From an uncultured Pelagibacteraceae bacterium (GTDB taxonomy: Bacteria; Pseudomonadota; Alphaproteobacteria; Pelagibacterales; Pelagibacteraceae): a DNA stretch of 64,000 bases. The number at the start of each line of letters is the position of its first letter. Position 1 is the first letter of the stretch. Below, in pieces: positions 21,442 to 31,656 of the stretch. The DNA is taken from positions 62,001 to 126,000 of the forward strand of contig CACMCJ010000002.1 in the NCBI GenBank assembly GCA_902612235.1, in the 5' to 3' direction. The translations under genes were made by a program, and so were the position numbers. The notes below the pieces were generated by a model, which did not search any database, had not been told where the DNA came from, and was given only the letters and a program-made list of their open reading frames with translations.

Positions 21442-22725
21442 TTAGTCCTTATTATTTAAAATTATTGTGGGTTTTCTAGTAGCTAATATTCCTCTTGGTC
21501 TAAAGATCATAATTAATACCATTGCTCCTCCAAATGCTATCATCCTATATGATTCAAAATCCCTAAATACTTCGATTAATCCAATTAAAAAAACTGTTGA
21601 AAGAACAACACCAGTTTGGGAACCCATTCCTCCTAAAACTACAATGGCTACTATTATAGCGGACTCAATAAACGTAAAACTTTCTGGGCTAATAAAAGCT
21701 TGTCTTGTAGCAAAAAAAGAACCAGCAAATCCACCAAACATTGCTCCAATTGCAAATGCCGTAAGTTTCGTATTTCTTGGATTGACGCCCAGTGATTTAC
21801 AAGCTATTTCGTCTTCTCTTAAAGCTTCCCATGCTCTGCCTATAGGCAATTTCCGTATCTTAATAGTAAAAAGATTTGTAATTAATGCTAATACCAAAAT
21901 AAGATAATATAGAAATATAATTCTTTGCATTGGATTGTATTCTAATCCAAAAAAAGTATGAAAGGTTTGTTCTCCTTCATCTGGAAAACTTTTAAAAGGT
22001 AATCCAAAAAAAGAGGGTCTAGGTATACCTGTTAAACCATCTGGACCTTTGGTTAATTCATACCAATTTAGCAATAAAATTCTAATCATTTCGCCGAATG
22101 CAAGCGTTACTATCGCGAGATAATCTCCTCTCAATCTTAAAACAGGAAAACCTAAAAGAACTCCAAACATTGCAGCAAATATTCCAGCAAGCGGCAAACA
22201 AATCCAGAAAGACCAACCAAAATGAATTGCAAACAAAGCGTAGGAATAAGCTCCCACTGCATAGAAAGCAACATATCCAAGGTCTAAAAGACCTGCGAGT
22301 CCAATTACAATATTTAAACCCCAGCCAAGCATAATGTAGGTCAACATCATGATTGCAATATCCATTAAATATCTATCTGTAAAAGGCAAAAAAGGAAAAA
22401 TTACTGAAAAAATAATTGCACTAATAGCGATTTGTGTTCCCTTGGTATCTAAAAAATTTCCTATTGATTTTCCAATGGTTGACTGGTTTCCAAGTTTTTG
22501 ATCTCTTTTAAAAACGTATAAATTTATTAAAAACCTCCCAATAGCACAGACCGCAACAATTAATATTACTATTAACCATTTTGGTTGTACTATAAGAATT
22601 TCATTTTTAGCAACTGTTCTTAGACCAACTATAGGCCCAAATAAAGCTAAAGCAATTAAACCTGTAAAGAGACTATCTTTTACCGAAAATTTTAAAAAAT
22701 TTTTTCTCATTTTAAACTTTTTCAA
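21442..22725 (-). CDS. livM: ABC transporter permease LivM
   Basis: GLAGLLDLGYVAFYAVGAYSYAL, RGDYLAIVTLAFGEMIRI. Confidence 0.94.
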   Translation of the reverse strand: MKKFKMRKNFLKFSVKDSLFTGLIALALFGPIVGLRTVAKNEILIVQPKWLIVILIVAVCAIGRFLINLYVFKRDQKLGNQSTIGKSIGNFLDTKGTQIAISAIIFSVIFPFLPFTDRYLMDIAIMMLTYIMLGWGLNIVIGLAGLLDLGYVAFYAVGAYSYALFAIHFGWSFWICLPLAGIFAAMFGVLLGFPVLRLRGDYLAIVTLAFGEMIRILLLNWYELTKGPDGLTGIPRPSFFGLPFKSFPDEGEQTFHTFFGLEYNPMQRIIFLYYLILVLALITNLFTIKIRKLPIGRAWEALREDEIACKSLGVNPRNTKLTAFAIGAMFGGFAGSFFATRQAFISPESFTFIESAIIVAIVVLGGMGSQTGVVLSTVFLIGLIEVFRDFESYRMIAFGGAMVLIMIFRPRGILATRKPTIILNNKD

Positions 22726-23629
22726 TATCCGGTTTACCTAAAAATCCTGTAGGGAAAAAAATTAAAACCACCACTAATACTGTAAATGCAGCAATATCTT
22801 TATATTCAATTGAAATGTACCCTGACCAAAATACTTCTATTAAACCTATTAGCAATCCACCAAGCATAGCGCCAGGAATCGACCCAATTCCACCGAGCAC
22901 TGCAGCGGTAAACGCTTTTATACCAGCAAGAAAACCAATATAAAAATCGATAACGCCGTAATACATTACAAACATCATGCCTGCGACAGAGGCAAGTGAA
23001 GAGCCAATTATAAACGTTATAGAAATAGTTCTATCAACGTTTATACCCATTAAAGCCGTCATAGTTCTATCTTGCTCACAAGCTCTTTGAGCTCTACCTA
23101 GTGCAGTTCGTGTTATGAGTATTGTAAAAATTGCCATTAAAAAAATAGTAACTAAAACAATAAAAATTTGTAAATAACTTAAAGAAACAGTGAATCCTGT
23201 ATCTTCCATAAATGTAAAGCCACCTTGTATAACTGGTTGCAAAGTTTTTATTCTCGCTCCTTGCGCAGCTTGAACATAATTTTGTAAAACAATCGACATT
23301 CCTAAAGCAGAAATCAATGGAGCCAATCTAAAAGACTTTCTTAAAGGCTTGTAAGCTAATTTTTCAACAGTCCAGCCATAACAAGCTGTAAAAACCATAG
23401 CTATCAAAAGTGTTAACAATAAAACAATTGGTAATGCAATACTCGTTAGTGCAAAAATAATAAAAGAAATTAAAGCTACAAATGCACCAACCATAAAGAT
23501 ATCGCCATGAGCAAAATTAATCATACCGATTATTCCATAGACCATGGTGTATCCAATTGCGATTAAACCATACACAGATCCTAAAGTTATTCCATTAATC
23601 AGCTGTTGTAAAAAATATGCTAGGTCCAT
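22712..23629 (-). CDS. livH: ABC transporter permease LivH
   Basis: GITLGSVYGLIAIGYTMVYGIIGMINFAHGDIFM. Confidence 0.94.
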   Translation of the reverse strand: MDLAYFLQQLINGITLGSVYGLIAIGYTMVYGIIGMINFAHGDIFMVGAFVALISFIIFALTSIALPIVLLLTLLIAMVFTACYGWTVEKLAYKPLRKSFRLAPLISALGMSIVLQNYVQAAQGARIKTLQPVIQGGFTFMEDTGFTVSLSYLQIFIVLVTIFLMAIFTILITRTALGRAQRACEQDRTMTALMGINVDRTISITFIIGSSLASVAGMMFVMYYGVIDFYIGFLAGIKAFTAAVLGGIGSIPGAMLGGLLIGLIEVFWSGYISIEYKDIAAFTVLVVVLIFFPTGFLGKPDIEKV

Positions 23630-23631
23630 TA

Positions 23632-24396
23632 TTAAGTTTTAAATTTTTTAAAAACACTATTTAAAACTTTTTGTTGAACTTTGTAAAATTTCTTTTTTTT
23701 TAATTCCTTAAGAACATAAGCGTTCGTACCTCTAGAAGTTTGAGATTCTAGTACAAGTTGTTTTAAAGATAATTTTTTTTTGTTTACCGCATCGAAAGAC
23801 AGAGCAAGGAAAAGATTTCTTATATATTCTTCAGCTTCTTTTCTTTTTATTCCCTTTGATATCAACCAATTACTTGTGTTCAAATATAAATGATAGTAAG
23901 GCGCCATAAAAGATGACGTACTCCAAAATCCTCTTGATAATTTTTCATTTTTAATCTCAATCGGACTGCCTAGATGACTAAAAAAACTTTTAACTTTTTT
24001 ATTTATCGGACAAATAATTATTGGTCCTTTTCTAGTTCCAATAAATGGAAGTGGAATCACTCTAGTTAAATTATTATTTTTTGTAAATTTTTTTAATTCT
24101 TTAATGTTTATTGTTGAAATAAAACTAATGATCTTTTTATTCCTCCTAAAATGAAGTTTACTTAGAATTTTTCTGCCAACTGATGGGGTAATAGCTAAAA
24201 AAATCCAATCAGATTTATCTACTAATTGTTGATTATTTTTTGAAATTGAAACTTTTTTAAATCTTTTACTCAACTTTTTTGCTAAGCTTTTGTTGCGAGG
24301 GGAAATATAAATTTTTTTTATTTTTAATTTAGACTTTGAAATCCCCTCAATAACAGAAGATGTAATATGGCCAGTTCCTAAAAAACCTATAATCAT
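23632..24396 (-). CDS. Divergent pyrroline-5-carboxylate reductase (ProC)-like protein
   Basis: N-terminal Rossmann MIIGFLGTGHITSSVIEGI; C-terminal LVLESQTSRGTNAYVLKEL resembling the ProC dimerisation domain. Confidence 0.75.
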   Translation of the reverse strand: MIIGFLGTGHITSSVIEGISKSKLKIKKIYISPRNKSLAKKLSKRFKKVSISKNNQQLVDKSDWIFLAITPSVGRKILSKLHFRRNKKIISFISTINIKELKKFTKNNNLTRVIPLPFIGTRKGPIIICPINKKVKSFFSHLGSPIEIKNEKLSRGFWSTSSFMAPYYHLYLNTSNWLISKGIKRKEAEEYIRNLFLALSFDAVNKKKLSLKQLVLESQTSRGTNAYVLKELKKKKFYKVQQKVLNSVFKKFKT

Positions 24397-24401
24397 GAAT
24401 T

Positions 24402-25484
24402 ATGCAGAATAACCAAGCTATACCCTTTAATAAAGAAAATTTTAAACAAATATTCTCTAAAGAATTTGCATTAGTTATAATTATATCTTTGCCAAGTGCA
24501 ATTATCGCAGAGTATTTCAATATACCATTAGCATGGTTTTTAGGCCCAATGATTGCAACCTCAATTGCTACTTTAGCTGGTTTAAATATAAAAATGCCAA
24601 AATTGGTTTTATCCTCAATACTAATTTTATTAGGTTTATATATAGGTAATTATATTGACAAAAGTTTATTTTCTCAAATTCACCAGTGGGCTTGGACGTC
24701 ATGTATAATGCTTGTTTATATTATTTTAAGCGTATTTATAGTATCGAAATATCTTCAAAAATTTTCGAAATACGAAGAAAAAACATCAATTTTTTCTGCC
24801 GCTCCAGGGGCACTAGGTCCGTTAATGATTTTAGCGGAAGATGAAAAAAAAACTGATTTGAGTCAAGTAGCAACTTCTCATTTGATAAGATTAATAATTA
24901 TAATTACAGTTTTTCCATTTATTGTAGATAGTTTTTACGAAACTCAAAGTATTGAGGTAGATTATAAAAACTTTGAAGATCAAAATCTCATTAATTTAAT
25001 TTTTCTAATTATATCTTCTTTAATTATTATATTGGTCTTCGATAAATTAAGAATTCCTGCAGCTTTATTATCAGGGACTTTATTTGCAAGTGGAATTTTA
25101 CAAATTTCTGAACTTGCAAGTTACAGATTGCCTCCCAATATCATTGACTATTGCTTGTTAATACTAGGTTCATCAGTTGGTTGTAGATTTGCAAATAAAA
25201 CATTTAATGAAATCGCACAAAATACTTTGCATAGTTTTATTGCAACATTTTTACTAGTAATTTTAGGTTTGTTAGCTGCGCTTGTTGCTAGTCTTGTAAT
25301 TGATAAAAATTTTTTTACATTACTTTTATCTTACTGCCCAGGGGGGATTTATGAAGTAGCAGTAATTGCAATATTTTTTAATTTGGATCCTGAATTTGTC
25401 TCTTTTCACCATATTATTAGATTGCTAATGATTTTATTTATTGTACCAATTATATTAAGATTTACGCAAAAAAACCTAATTTAA
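24402..25484 (+). CDS. AbrB-family (ammonia monooxygenase-associated) membrane protein/transporter
   Basis: PLAWFLGPMIATSIATLAG, CPGGIYEVAVIAIFFNLDPEFVSFHHIIRLL. Confidence 0.85.
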   Translation: MQNNQAIPFNKENFKQIFSKEFALVIIISLPSAIIAEYFNIPLAWFLGPMIATSIATLAGLNIKMPKLVLSSILILLGLYIGNYIDKSLFSQIHQWAWTSCIMLVYIILSVFIVSKYLQKFSKYEEKTSIFSAAPGALGPLMILAEDEKKTDLSQVATSHLIRLIIIITVFPFIVDSFYETQSIEVDYKNFEDQNLINLIFLIISSLIIILVFDKLRIPAALLSGTLFASGILQISELASYRLPPNIIDYCLLILGSSVGCRFANKTFNEIAQNTLHSFIATFLLVILGLLAALVASLVIDKNFFTLLLSYCPGGIYEVAVIAIFFNLDPEFVSFHHIIRLLMILFIVPIILRFTQKNLI

Positions 25485-25529
25485 TCAATCTTGTTTTGAC
25501 TCCTCCTTTTCAATAAGTTTAAATGCATT

Positions 25530-25916
25530 ATGTCTAATTTATTAGATCTACTAGCTAGATTTTTTATCTCTTCAGTGTTTTTACTGTCTGGTTACAACAA
25601 AATTTTTAATTTTGATCAAACTGTAAGTTGGATGGAAGGTTATGGTGTTCCCGGACTATTATTGTGGCCTACAATAATTTTAGAGATTATTTTGCCAATC
25701 TTAATAATCATTGGTTATAAAACTCAAATATCAGCAATTTTGTTGGCGATTTTTTCTATTACCACAGCAATTATATTTCACACAGATTTTGGTAATCAAA
25801 TGCAAATAGTTGCTTTCTTAAAAAATTTAGGATTAGCAGGTGGTTTTATTTTTATAGCATTAAACGGTCCAAAAGATTGGGCTGTAGATAGAACAAAAAA
25901 ATACGTTAGACTCTAG
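25530..25916 (+). CDS. DoxX family membrane protein
   Basis: LARFFISSVFLLSGYNKIFNF motif. Confidence 0.87.
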   Translation: MSNLLDLLARFFISSVFLLSGYNKIFNFDQTVSWMEGYGVPGLLLWPTIILEIILPILIIIGYKTQISAILLAIFSITTAIIFHTDFGNQMQIVAFLKNLGLAGGFIFIALNGPKDWAVDRTKKYVRL

Positions 25917-27417
25917 AGTTACCTTTTTTGAAATAACTGTTATAAATTTGCCAAATTAAAATCAATACGATAGTAATCATAATGCAAAGTGTCAATGGCC
26001 TGTTCCAAAGAAATGACCAGGAACCATCGCTTATTAATAATGACCTTCTTAAATTTTCCTCCATAAGCCCGCCTAGAACAAATGCTAATATTAATGGAGG
26101 CATTGGAAAATCATATAATCTAAGTATTGTAGCTATAACAGCTATTCCAATCATTAAAAAAATATCAAAATTATTAAAAGACATTAAATAAATTCCAGTA
26201 ACTGAAAAAAATAATATCATTGGTATTAAAAATGTTCTTGGTACAGCAAGAATTCTTGCAATATATGGAATTAATGGAAGATTGAGTATTAAAAGAACAA
26301 CCATCCCTATATACATTGACATGATAACAGACCAAAATATTTCTGGATTGGTTTCATATAATCTAGGACCTGGTTGAATACCGAAACCAAGTAATGCCCC
26401 AAGCATAACTGCGGTCGTACCACTTCCAGGAATTCCCAATGTAAGTAAAGGGACAAAAGACCCTGAACATGCTGCATTATTTGCAGTTTCAGGTGCAGAC
26501 AAACCTTGGACACTTCCTTTTCCAAATTTTTCTTTTTCCGCACTTTTAACAAAGTTCCTTTCCATCCCATAAGCTAAAAATGATGCAATTGTTGCGCCTG
26601 CTCCAGGTAATACTCCGATAATAAACCCTAAAATAGATGAACGAGGAATAGTCACAGCCATTTGTTTAGTTTCTTCTTTACTAACTTTGATAGAACCTAA
26701 GTCTGTTAAAGAAATTTGTTTTGCAGCTTTAGAAGGATCGTTCCCTTTTATAATTATAGTTAAAGCTTCGCTCATTGCAAAAGTTGCCATTACTACTAAA
26801 ACGAAACTTATACCATCAGAAAGATTCATATTATTAAACGTAAATCTTGGAATATCAGACAAAGTATCTTGACCAACAGATGCCAACATCAAACCTAATA
26901 CACACATCATCATAGCTTTTAAAAAATTTCCTTTAGAGGAAAAAGCTGCGACTGCAGTTAAACCGAGTATCATTAAACCAAAATAATCTGGTGATCTGAA
27001 AGATAAACTAACTTTAGACAAACTTGGTGCTGCAATTAATAAAAAAATTGCTGAAATCGTACCGCCGGCAAAAGAACTATAAGCTGCGATTGCTAAAGCT
27101 TTACCTGCTTTACCTTGTTGAGCCATAGGGTAACCATCAAATGATGTTGCTACAGTTCCGGGCACACCAGGTGCATTAATTAAAATTGAGGAAGTAGAAC
27201 CGCCAAAAACAGCTCCATAATAAACTCCTGCCATCAAAATAAGTCCTGTGGCAGGGTCAAATCCGTAAGTAATTGGTATCATTAAAGCGATCGCTGTCAT
27301 TGGGCCCAAACCAGGAAGCATTCCAATAATTGTTCCAGCAAAACATCCAATCATCACCATCATTAGATTTTGAAAAGATAAAGCAGTCTTTAATCCAATT
27401 AGTATCCCTTCAATCAT
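25906..27417 (-). CDS. tctA: Tripartite tricarboxylate transporter large permease TctA
   Basis: GTIIGMLPGLGPMTAIALMIPITYGFDPATGLILMAGVYYGA. Confidence 0.95.
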   Translation of the reverse strand: MIEGILIGLKTALSFQNLMMVMIGCFAGTIIGMLPGLGPMTAIALMIPITYGFDPATGLILMAGVYYGAVFGGSTSSILINAPGVPGTVATSFDGYPMAQQGKAGKALAIAAYSSFAGGTISAIFLLIAAPSLSKVSLSFRSPDYFGLMILGLTAVAAFSSKGNFLKAMMMCVLGLMLASVGQDTLSDIPRFTFNNMNLSDGISFVLVVMATFAMSEALTIIIKGNDPSKAAKQISLTDLGSIKVSKEETKQMAVTIPRSSILGFIIGVLPGAGATIASFLAYGMERNFVKSAEKEKFGKGSVQGLSAPETANNAACSGSFVPLLTLGIPGSGTTAVMLGALLGFGIQPGPRLYETNPEIFWSVIMSMYIGMVVLLILNLPLIPYIARILAVPRTFLIPMILFFSVTGIYLMSFNNFDIFLMIGIAVIATILRLYDFPMPPLILAFVLGGLMEENLRRSLLISDGSWSFLWNRPLTLCIMITIVLILIWQIYNSYFKKGNSRV

Positions 27418-27884
27418 CCCATTATTCCTATGTATTTTAATAACGGATCTCTAAGATAAACGGCTAAAACTCCATGTAAGAGGTACATAAAAATTGCAAC
27501 AAAAGGAAAAGAAAAAATTAATATAAATTTCCATCTTCTCTCACCCAAAAAATAATAAGAAAATACTAAAAATAAAGAAGTAGATAAAAAGAAACCAACT
27601 TTAAGTATCGTTGCACCATAAACAACCATAGTGAGCACTAGTAAGATTGTTTTTTTAAATTCTAAATATGTTGGATCAACTTCTACTGGTTTTTGATCTG
27701 GTAAAACAATTTTCAAACCGGAAAAAAACATTCCTGCATAACCTAAATAAATAGGAAAGGTTTTTGCATTAAAAGGAGCACCTTCATCGAAAGCAAAAAC
27801 TTGTATTTGATGAGCTGTATATAAATAAAATGCTGATAAAACAAAGAAGAGCAGCGAAATAATTTTTACTGAATTTATTTTCAC
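27414..27884 (-). CDS. tctB: Tripartite tricarboxylate transporter small permease TctB
   Basis: Four hydrophobic segments; between tctA and tctC. Confidence 0.87.
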   Translation of the reverse strand: MKINSVKIISLLFFVLSAFYLYTAHQIQVFAFDEGAPFNAKTFPIYLGYAGMFFSGLKIVLPDQKPVEVDPTYLEFKKTILLVLTMVVYGATILKVGFFLSTSLFLVFSYYFLGERRWKFILIFSFPFVAIFMYLLHGVLAVYLRDPLLKYIGIMG

Positions 27885-27907
27885 TGCTCTTCCTCTAAGT
27901 TAATTAA

Positions 27908-28888
27908 CTAGATAACACCTAGTTTTTTCATTAACTTTGTCATTTCTTTCGTTTGTTTCTTTAAGAAACTGTCGAATTTACTTCCTGGATTATAAATATT
28001 AACCCAAGCATTTCTTTTTCTAACTGTTTCCCATTCTGGAGTTTTTTGAACATCACCTAACATTTTAGCGATTTTCTTAACGTCTCCACTTGGCATACTC
28101 TTAGGAGCAAAGAAACCTCTCCAGTTAACAAACTGAACATCGTATCCTTGTTCTTTTAAAGTTGGAACTTCAGGAGCATCACCTACTCTTTCAGGAGCTG
28201 TAATACCAATAATTCTTACTTGGTCTCTAGCTCCCATAACCTCTCCCAAACCAGTTGAAAGAATTTGAGTTTCTCCAGATAAAAGTCCAGCTAAAGCTTT
28301 ACCGCCAGCATCGTAAGGTACGTACACTACGTTGTTAGGGTTTGCGCCAGCCTCTTGAAATGCAAGTGCACCAATTAAATGGTCCATGCTTCCTCGTACA
28401 GAACCACCGGCCATTTTAATTGACTTAGGATCTTTTTTATAAGCATCCACTACATCTTTAAAGTTTTTGTATGGTGAATTTTTAGCAACTGCGATTGCAC
28501 CGTAGTCACCAATTACACCAGCAATTGGCTTAACATCCTTATAAGATAATACACCAGATCCTTTTACATATCCTTTGTGTCTAGTGATTGATCTTAATAC
28601 TAAAGGTGTTGATTGAACTAATACTGTGCCTTCTGGCTTAGTATTAATTATATATGATAGAGCTTTTCCTCCACCACCGCCTGACATATTCTCATATGAA
28701 GCACTTTTTAAAAAACCAGCTTTAGTTAAAGCTTCACCAGTTCCTCTAGCAGTTCCATCCCAACCACCACCAGCGCCACCACCGATAATGAAGTGTAGTT
28801 TATCGATTGCGAAACTAGTTGAAGAGATTGAAGTTAAAAGAACAGTTGCGAAAACTAAGCTAATTAATTTTTTCAAATTATTAAACAT
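27908..28888 (-). CDS. tctC: Tripartite tricarboxylate transporter substrate-binding protein TctC
   Basis: HFIIGGGAGGGWDGTARGTGEAL, VPYDAGGKALAGLLSGE. Confidence 0.92.
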   Translation of the reverse strand: MFNNLKKLISLVFATVLLTSISSTSFAIDKLHFIIGGGAGGGWDGTARGTGEALTKAGFLKSASYENMSGGGGGKALSYIINTKPEGTVLVQSTPLVLRSITRHKGYVKGSGVLSYKDVKPIAGVIGDYGAIAVAKNSPYKNFKDVVDAYKKDPKSIKMAGGSVRGSMDHLIGALAFQEAGANPNNVVYVPYDAGGKALAGLLSGETQILSTGLGEVMGARDQVRIIGITAPERVGDAPEVPTLKEQGYDVQFVNWRGFFAPKSMPSGDVKKIAKMLGDVQKTPEWETVRKRNAWVNIYNPGSKFDSFLKKQTKEMTKLMKKLGVI

Positions 28889-28902
28889 ATTATTTTCCTC
28901 TG

Positions 28903-28917
28903 TTAATTAATTAATTA
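28903..28917 (-). repeat. (TTAA)n leader repeat, 14 nt upstream of tctC start
   Basis: TTAATTAATTAATTA read directly. Confidence 0.88.
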
Positions 28918-28936
28918 TTTTTAAGATTAAAAATGA

Positions 28937-28951
28937 ACTCTGGATCAGAGT
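28937..28951 (-). terminator. Possible weak terminator/hairpin between the csiD-like gene and tctC
   Basis: ACTCTG-GAT-CAGAGT perfect 6-bp stem; minus-strand transcript continues TTCATTTTTAA. Confidence 0.45.
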
Positions 28952-28960
28952 CAACTAGTC

Positions 28961-29857
28961 TTAATTGAAAAAAGTTCCTCTGATTCTAAGCAATTCTCTG
29001 CTCAAATTGGTGTTTTCTTTAAAAGGTTTCCTTCCATGTAACCAAAAATAATTATTAGAAAATATTGTTGATCCCACAGGTAGTGGAAATTCAATCTTAT
29101 TTTTACTCTCTTCTAAGCAATCAGATAGTTTTTGTAAAAATAAGCCTTGCTCCATATTTTTTGGCTCTGGAAATTGATCAATGTAAGAAATTATAGGTTT
29201 GCCGCTCTTATCTTTTGTAAAAACAGGATGTTCAACTTTATAATCTATATTTTTACTTTTAGGGGATCCCCAAGTAAAATTTTGTTGCCCTATAGGATTA
29301 TTGCTCAATTCATTTAAGTGCTCCCAATCATCTAAATGTAAAATGACACTCTCTCCGCCAGAAACTCCCTGTTCTTCCATTTTGGTCATTATTAACCAAT
29401 CTGTTTTTTCTTTTACGTAAGTGCCGTCTGTGTGAAGATCTAAATTAGTGTAGGCTTTTCTTAAATAGGAGTCGCTGCTATCTTGGTGTTTTACATAAAA
29501 TCTCGCGTAATATTTGCCGCTCATTGAGTCAAAGTTGGGATTGCCAACTAAATAAGCAAAACCTGTCGAAAGTTTTACGAGAAAGTCTTTATCAAATTTT
29601 TTATTATTAATTTCCGGTTCTAATATTACTGTACCCGTTTTTCTATCGTTTAATATATTAACTAAAGACCCGCTTAGCTTTCCCTCAAAGACTTCGTTTA
29701 CGCTTTTAGCTAAAGTAAATCTAGAGAATGGCTTATACTCTAAGGAAGTAATAGTATGTTTCTTAAAAGGGAAAATTAGCCTGTCTAATTCACTTTCTTT
29801 AATAATTATAACTTTTACTCTTTTAGAATTTTTATGATCTTTTATTTCTAAGCTCAT
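28961..29857 (-). CDS. glaH: CsiD/GlaH-family Fe(II)/2-oxoglutarate-dependent dioxygenase (glutarate 2-hydroxylase-like)
   Basis: PNFDSMSGKYYARFYVKHQDSSDSYLRKAYTNLDLHTDGTYV, VSGGESVILHLDDWEHL, SYIDQFPEPKNMEQGL, FWLHGRKPF..LSRELLRIRGTF closely parallel E. coli CsiD. Confidence 0.88.
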   Translation of the reverse strand: MSLEIKDHKNSKRVKVIIIKESELDRLIFPFKKHTITSLEYKPFSRFTLAKSVNEVFEGKLSGSLVNILNDRKTGTVILEPEINNKKFDKDFLVKLSTGFAYLVGNPNFDSMSGKYYARFYVKHQDSSDSYLRKAYTNLDLHTDGTYVKEKTDWLIMTKMEEQGVSGGESVILHLDDWEHLNELSNNPIGQQNFTWGSPKSKNIDYKVEHPVFTKDKSGKPIISYIDQFPEPKNMEQGLFLQKLSDCLEESKNKIEFPLPVGSTIFSNNYFWLHGRKPFKENTNLSRELLRIRGTFFN

Positions 29858-30192
29858 ATGCTATTTAAAACTGATAAAAGTATAGCAGAAACTATGGTTG
29901 GGAGTACTAAGTTTTTTTTAGAAATCATGAAAATAATTATACAAATTATTAGCACTACAATCCTTATAAAAAGGTCAGAGTCAGCAAGTACTCCTGCTGG
30001 AAAGACAATCATTCTGCCTAGCAGCGCGGCTAACGTAGCGTAAGCCACACAATTAAACCACTCAAAAACTTTTGATTTAACGCTTACTTTTTTTGAAGTA
30101 ATAGCTCCCATAAAACGAGAGATAAACGTTGCTAAAGATGTTGCAATAATTGCTAATATAATTATTTGGCTACTTGCCATTTTTTCCTCCAA
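29854..30192 (-). CDS. azlD: AzlD family amino acid exporter subunit
   Basis: 112 aa, four hydrophobic segments, overlaps azlC. Confidence 0.85.
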   Translation of the reverse strand: MEEKMASSQIIILAIIATSLATFISRFMGAITSKKVSVKSKVFEWFNCVAYATLAALLGRMIVFPAGVLADSDLFIRIVVLIICIIIFMISKKNLVLPTIVSAILLSVLNSI

Positions 30193-30874
30193 TTAAAAAA
30201 GCTAAAGTTCCCGCAATAACTCCTGCAAACAACAATGCCCACTCACTTGAAACTGTATAAATTAATGGACCTAGTATTGTTCCTCCAAAAACTGCACTAG
30301 TAATACTTAAATTTTTCATGGCACCTATCATCATACAAAAGAAATAAACTGGGTTTACGATTGCTAAACCGATCAACATGTCTTTGTTTAAATAATCAGC
30401 TGAAAGATAACCTACCACTGTCATTAATATTGCAGTGGTCCAGGTACCAATACCTATACCTATCCAAAAATCTATTCTGTATTTTTTATCTATTTTTTGG
30501 TAACCGTCTTTTGCAATCAACCAAGACGTAACAGCTAAAAAATGACAGGATAAAAAATATTTCCATTTTGGTTGTTTCTTATGTTCAAGCAAAGGAAATA
30601 GTGAAACTGTCATTGGATAAAGTCTAAAATTCACTAACCAAACTGCTATAAATATATTTATTATTGATGCGCCAACTAATAAAGACTCTGCCATTACTAA
30701 TTGACCTGGCAATGCATAAGTAAATAAACTTGATGCAGCACTTTGTTGTAAGTTAAAACCAGCATCTTTTAGTAACGCACCTAAAGCTATAAAACATGCT
30801 GCTAGAGGTATTGCTGGACTTTTAGAACCTTTAAGAGCTTTTAAACCTTGAAAAAAAATTTTAAAATTTATCAT
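30170..30874 (-). CDS. azlC: AzlC family amino acid exporter
   Basis: ALGALLKDAGFNLQQSAASSLFTYALPGQLVMAE motif. Confidence 0.88.
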   Translation of the reverse strand: MINFKIFFQGLKALKGSKSPAIPLAACFIALGALLKDAGFNLQQSAASSLFTYALPGQLVMAESLLVGASIINIFIAVWLVNFRLYPMTVSLFPLLEHKKQPKWKYFLSCHFLAVTSWLIAKDGYQKIDKKYRIDFWIGIGIGTWTTAILMTVVGYLSADYLNKDMLIGLAIVNPVYFFCMMIGAMKNLSITSAVFGGTILGPLIYTVSSEWALLFAGVIAGTLAFLIGGKNGK

Positions 30875-31656
30875 CCACCAAGGAATAATCTCCCTACATC
30901 TGGATTTTTTAAAAGATCATCACCTTTACCTGCGATAGCGGTTTGTCCTGAAACTAATACATAGCCAATGTCAGCAAATTCTAATCCTTTTTTAGCATTT
31001 TGCTCCACGAGTATAATTGTTTTCTTTTCAACTTTTTGAAGATCCTCTAAAATTTCAAAAACCATGCTTATATATTTTGGCTCTAAACCAATTGACGGCT
31101 CATCTACTAATAATACTGATGGTTTCATTACTAAAGCTCTAGAGATTTCTAGTAATCTTCTTTCACCCCCAGATAAAACTTTTGCAGGCTGGTTTCTTCT
31201 ATTTCTTAATCTTTCATACTTTTCAAAAATTCTTTCTGCTTCTTCATAGGCTTCGTCTTGTTTGTCTTTAATATAGCCACCCATTAAAAGATTTTCCTCA
31301 ACTGTCATATCTGGAAAAACCGAATTATCTTGTAAGATATAAGCGATACCTACTTTGCTTAATTTTTGAGCTGGAGTTAATTTAGTTATTTCATTTCCCT
31401 CCAGTTCAATTTTTCCATCAAAAATATTTGTAAAACCATAAATAGAGTGAAGTATTGTAGATTTACCTGCTCCGTTAGGCCCTATTAAACATAATGATTG
31501 AGCCTTACTCACTGTTAAATCAAAATTATGTAGGATTTCCATTTTTCCATAGCCAGCATTTAAACCTCTAATGGTTAGGTGGACATCATTAGGAGATAAT
31601 TTGTTTAAATCTTCTAAAACAGGCGCTTTACCTAAAACATCATATTGATTTGCCAT
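30871..31656 (-). CDS. livF: Liv-type ABC transporter ATP-binding protein (LivF-like)
   Basis: GPNGAGKSTILHSIYGF, LSGGERRLLEISRALV. Confidence 0.92.
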   Translation of the reverse strand: MANQYDVLGKAPVLEDLNKLSPNDVHLTIRGLNAGYGKMEILHNFDLTVSKAQSLCLIGPNGAGKSTILHSIYGFTNIFDGKIELEGNEITKLTPAQKLSKVGIAYILQDNSVFPDMTVEENLLMGGYIKDKQDEAYEEAERIFEKYERLRNRRNQPAKVLSGGERRLLEISRALVMKPSVLLVDEPSIGLEPKYISMVFEILEDLQKVEKKTIILVEQNAKKGLEFADIGYVLVSGQTAIAGKGDDLLKNPDVGRLFLGG

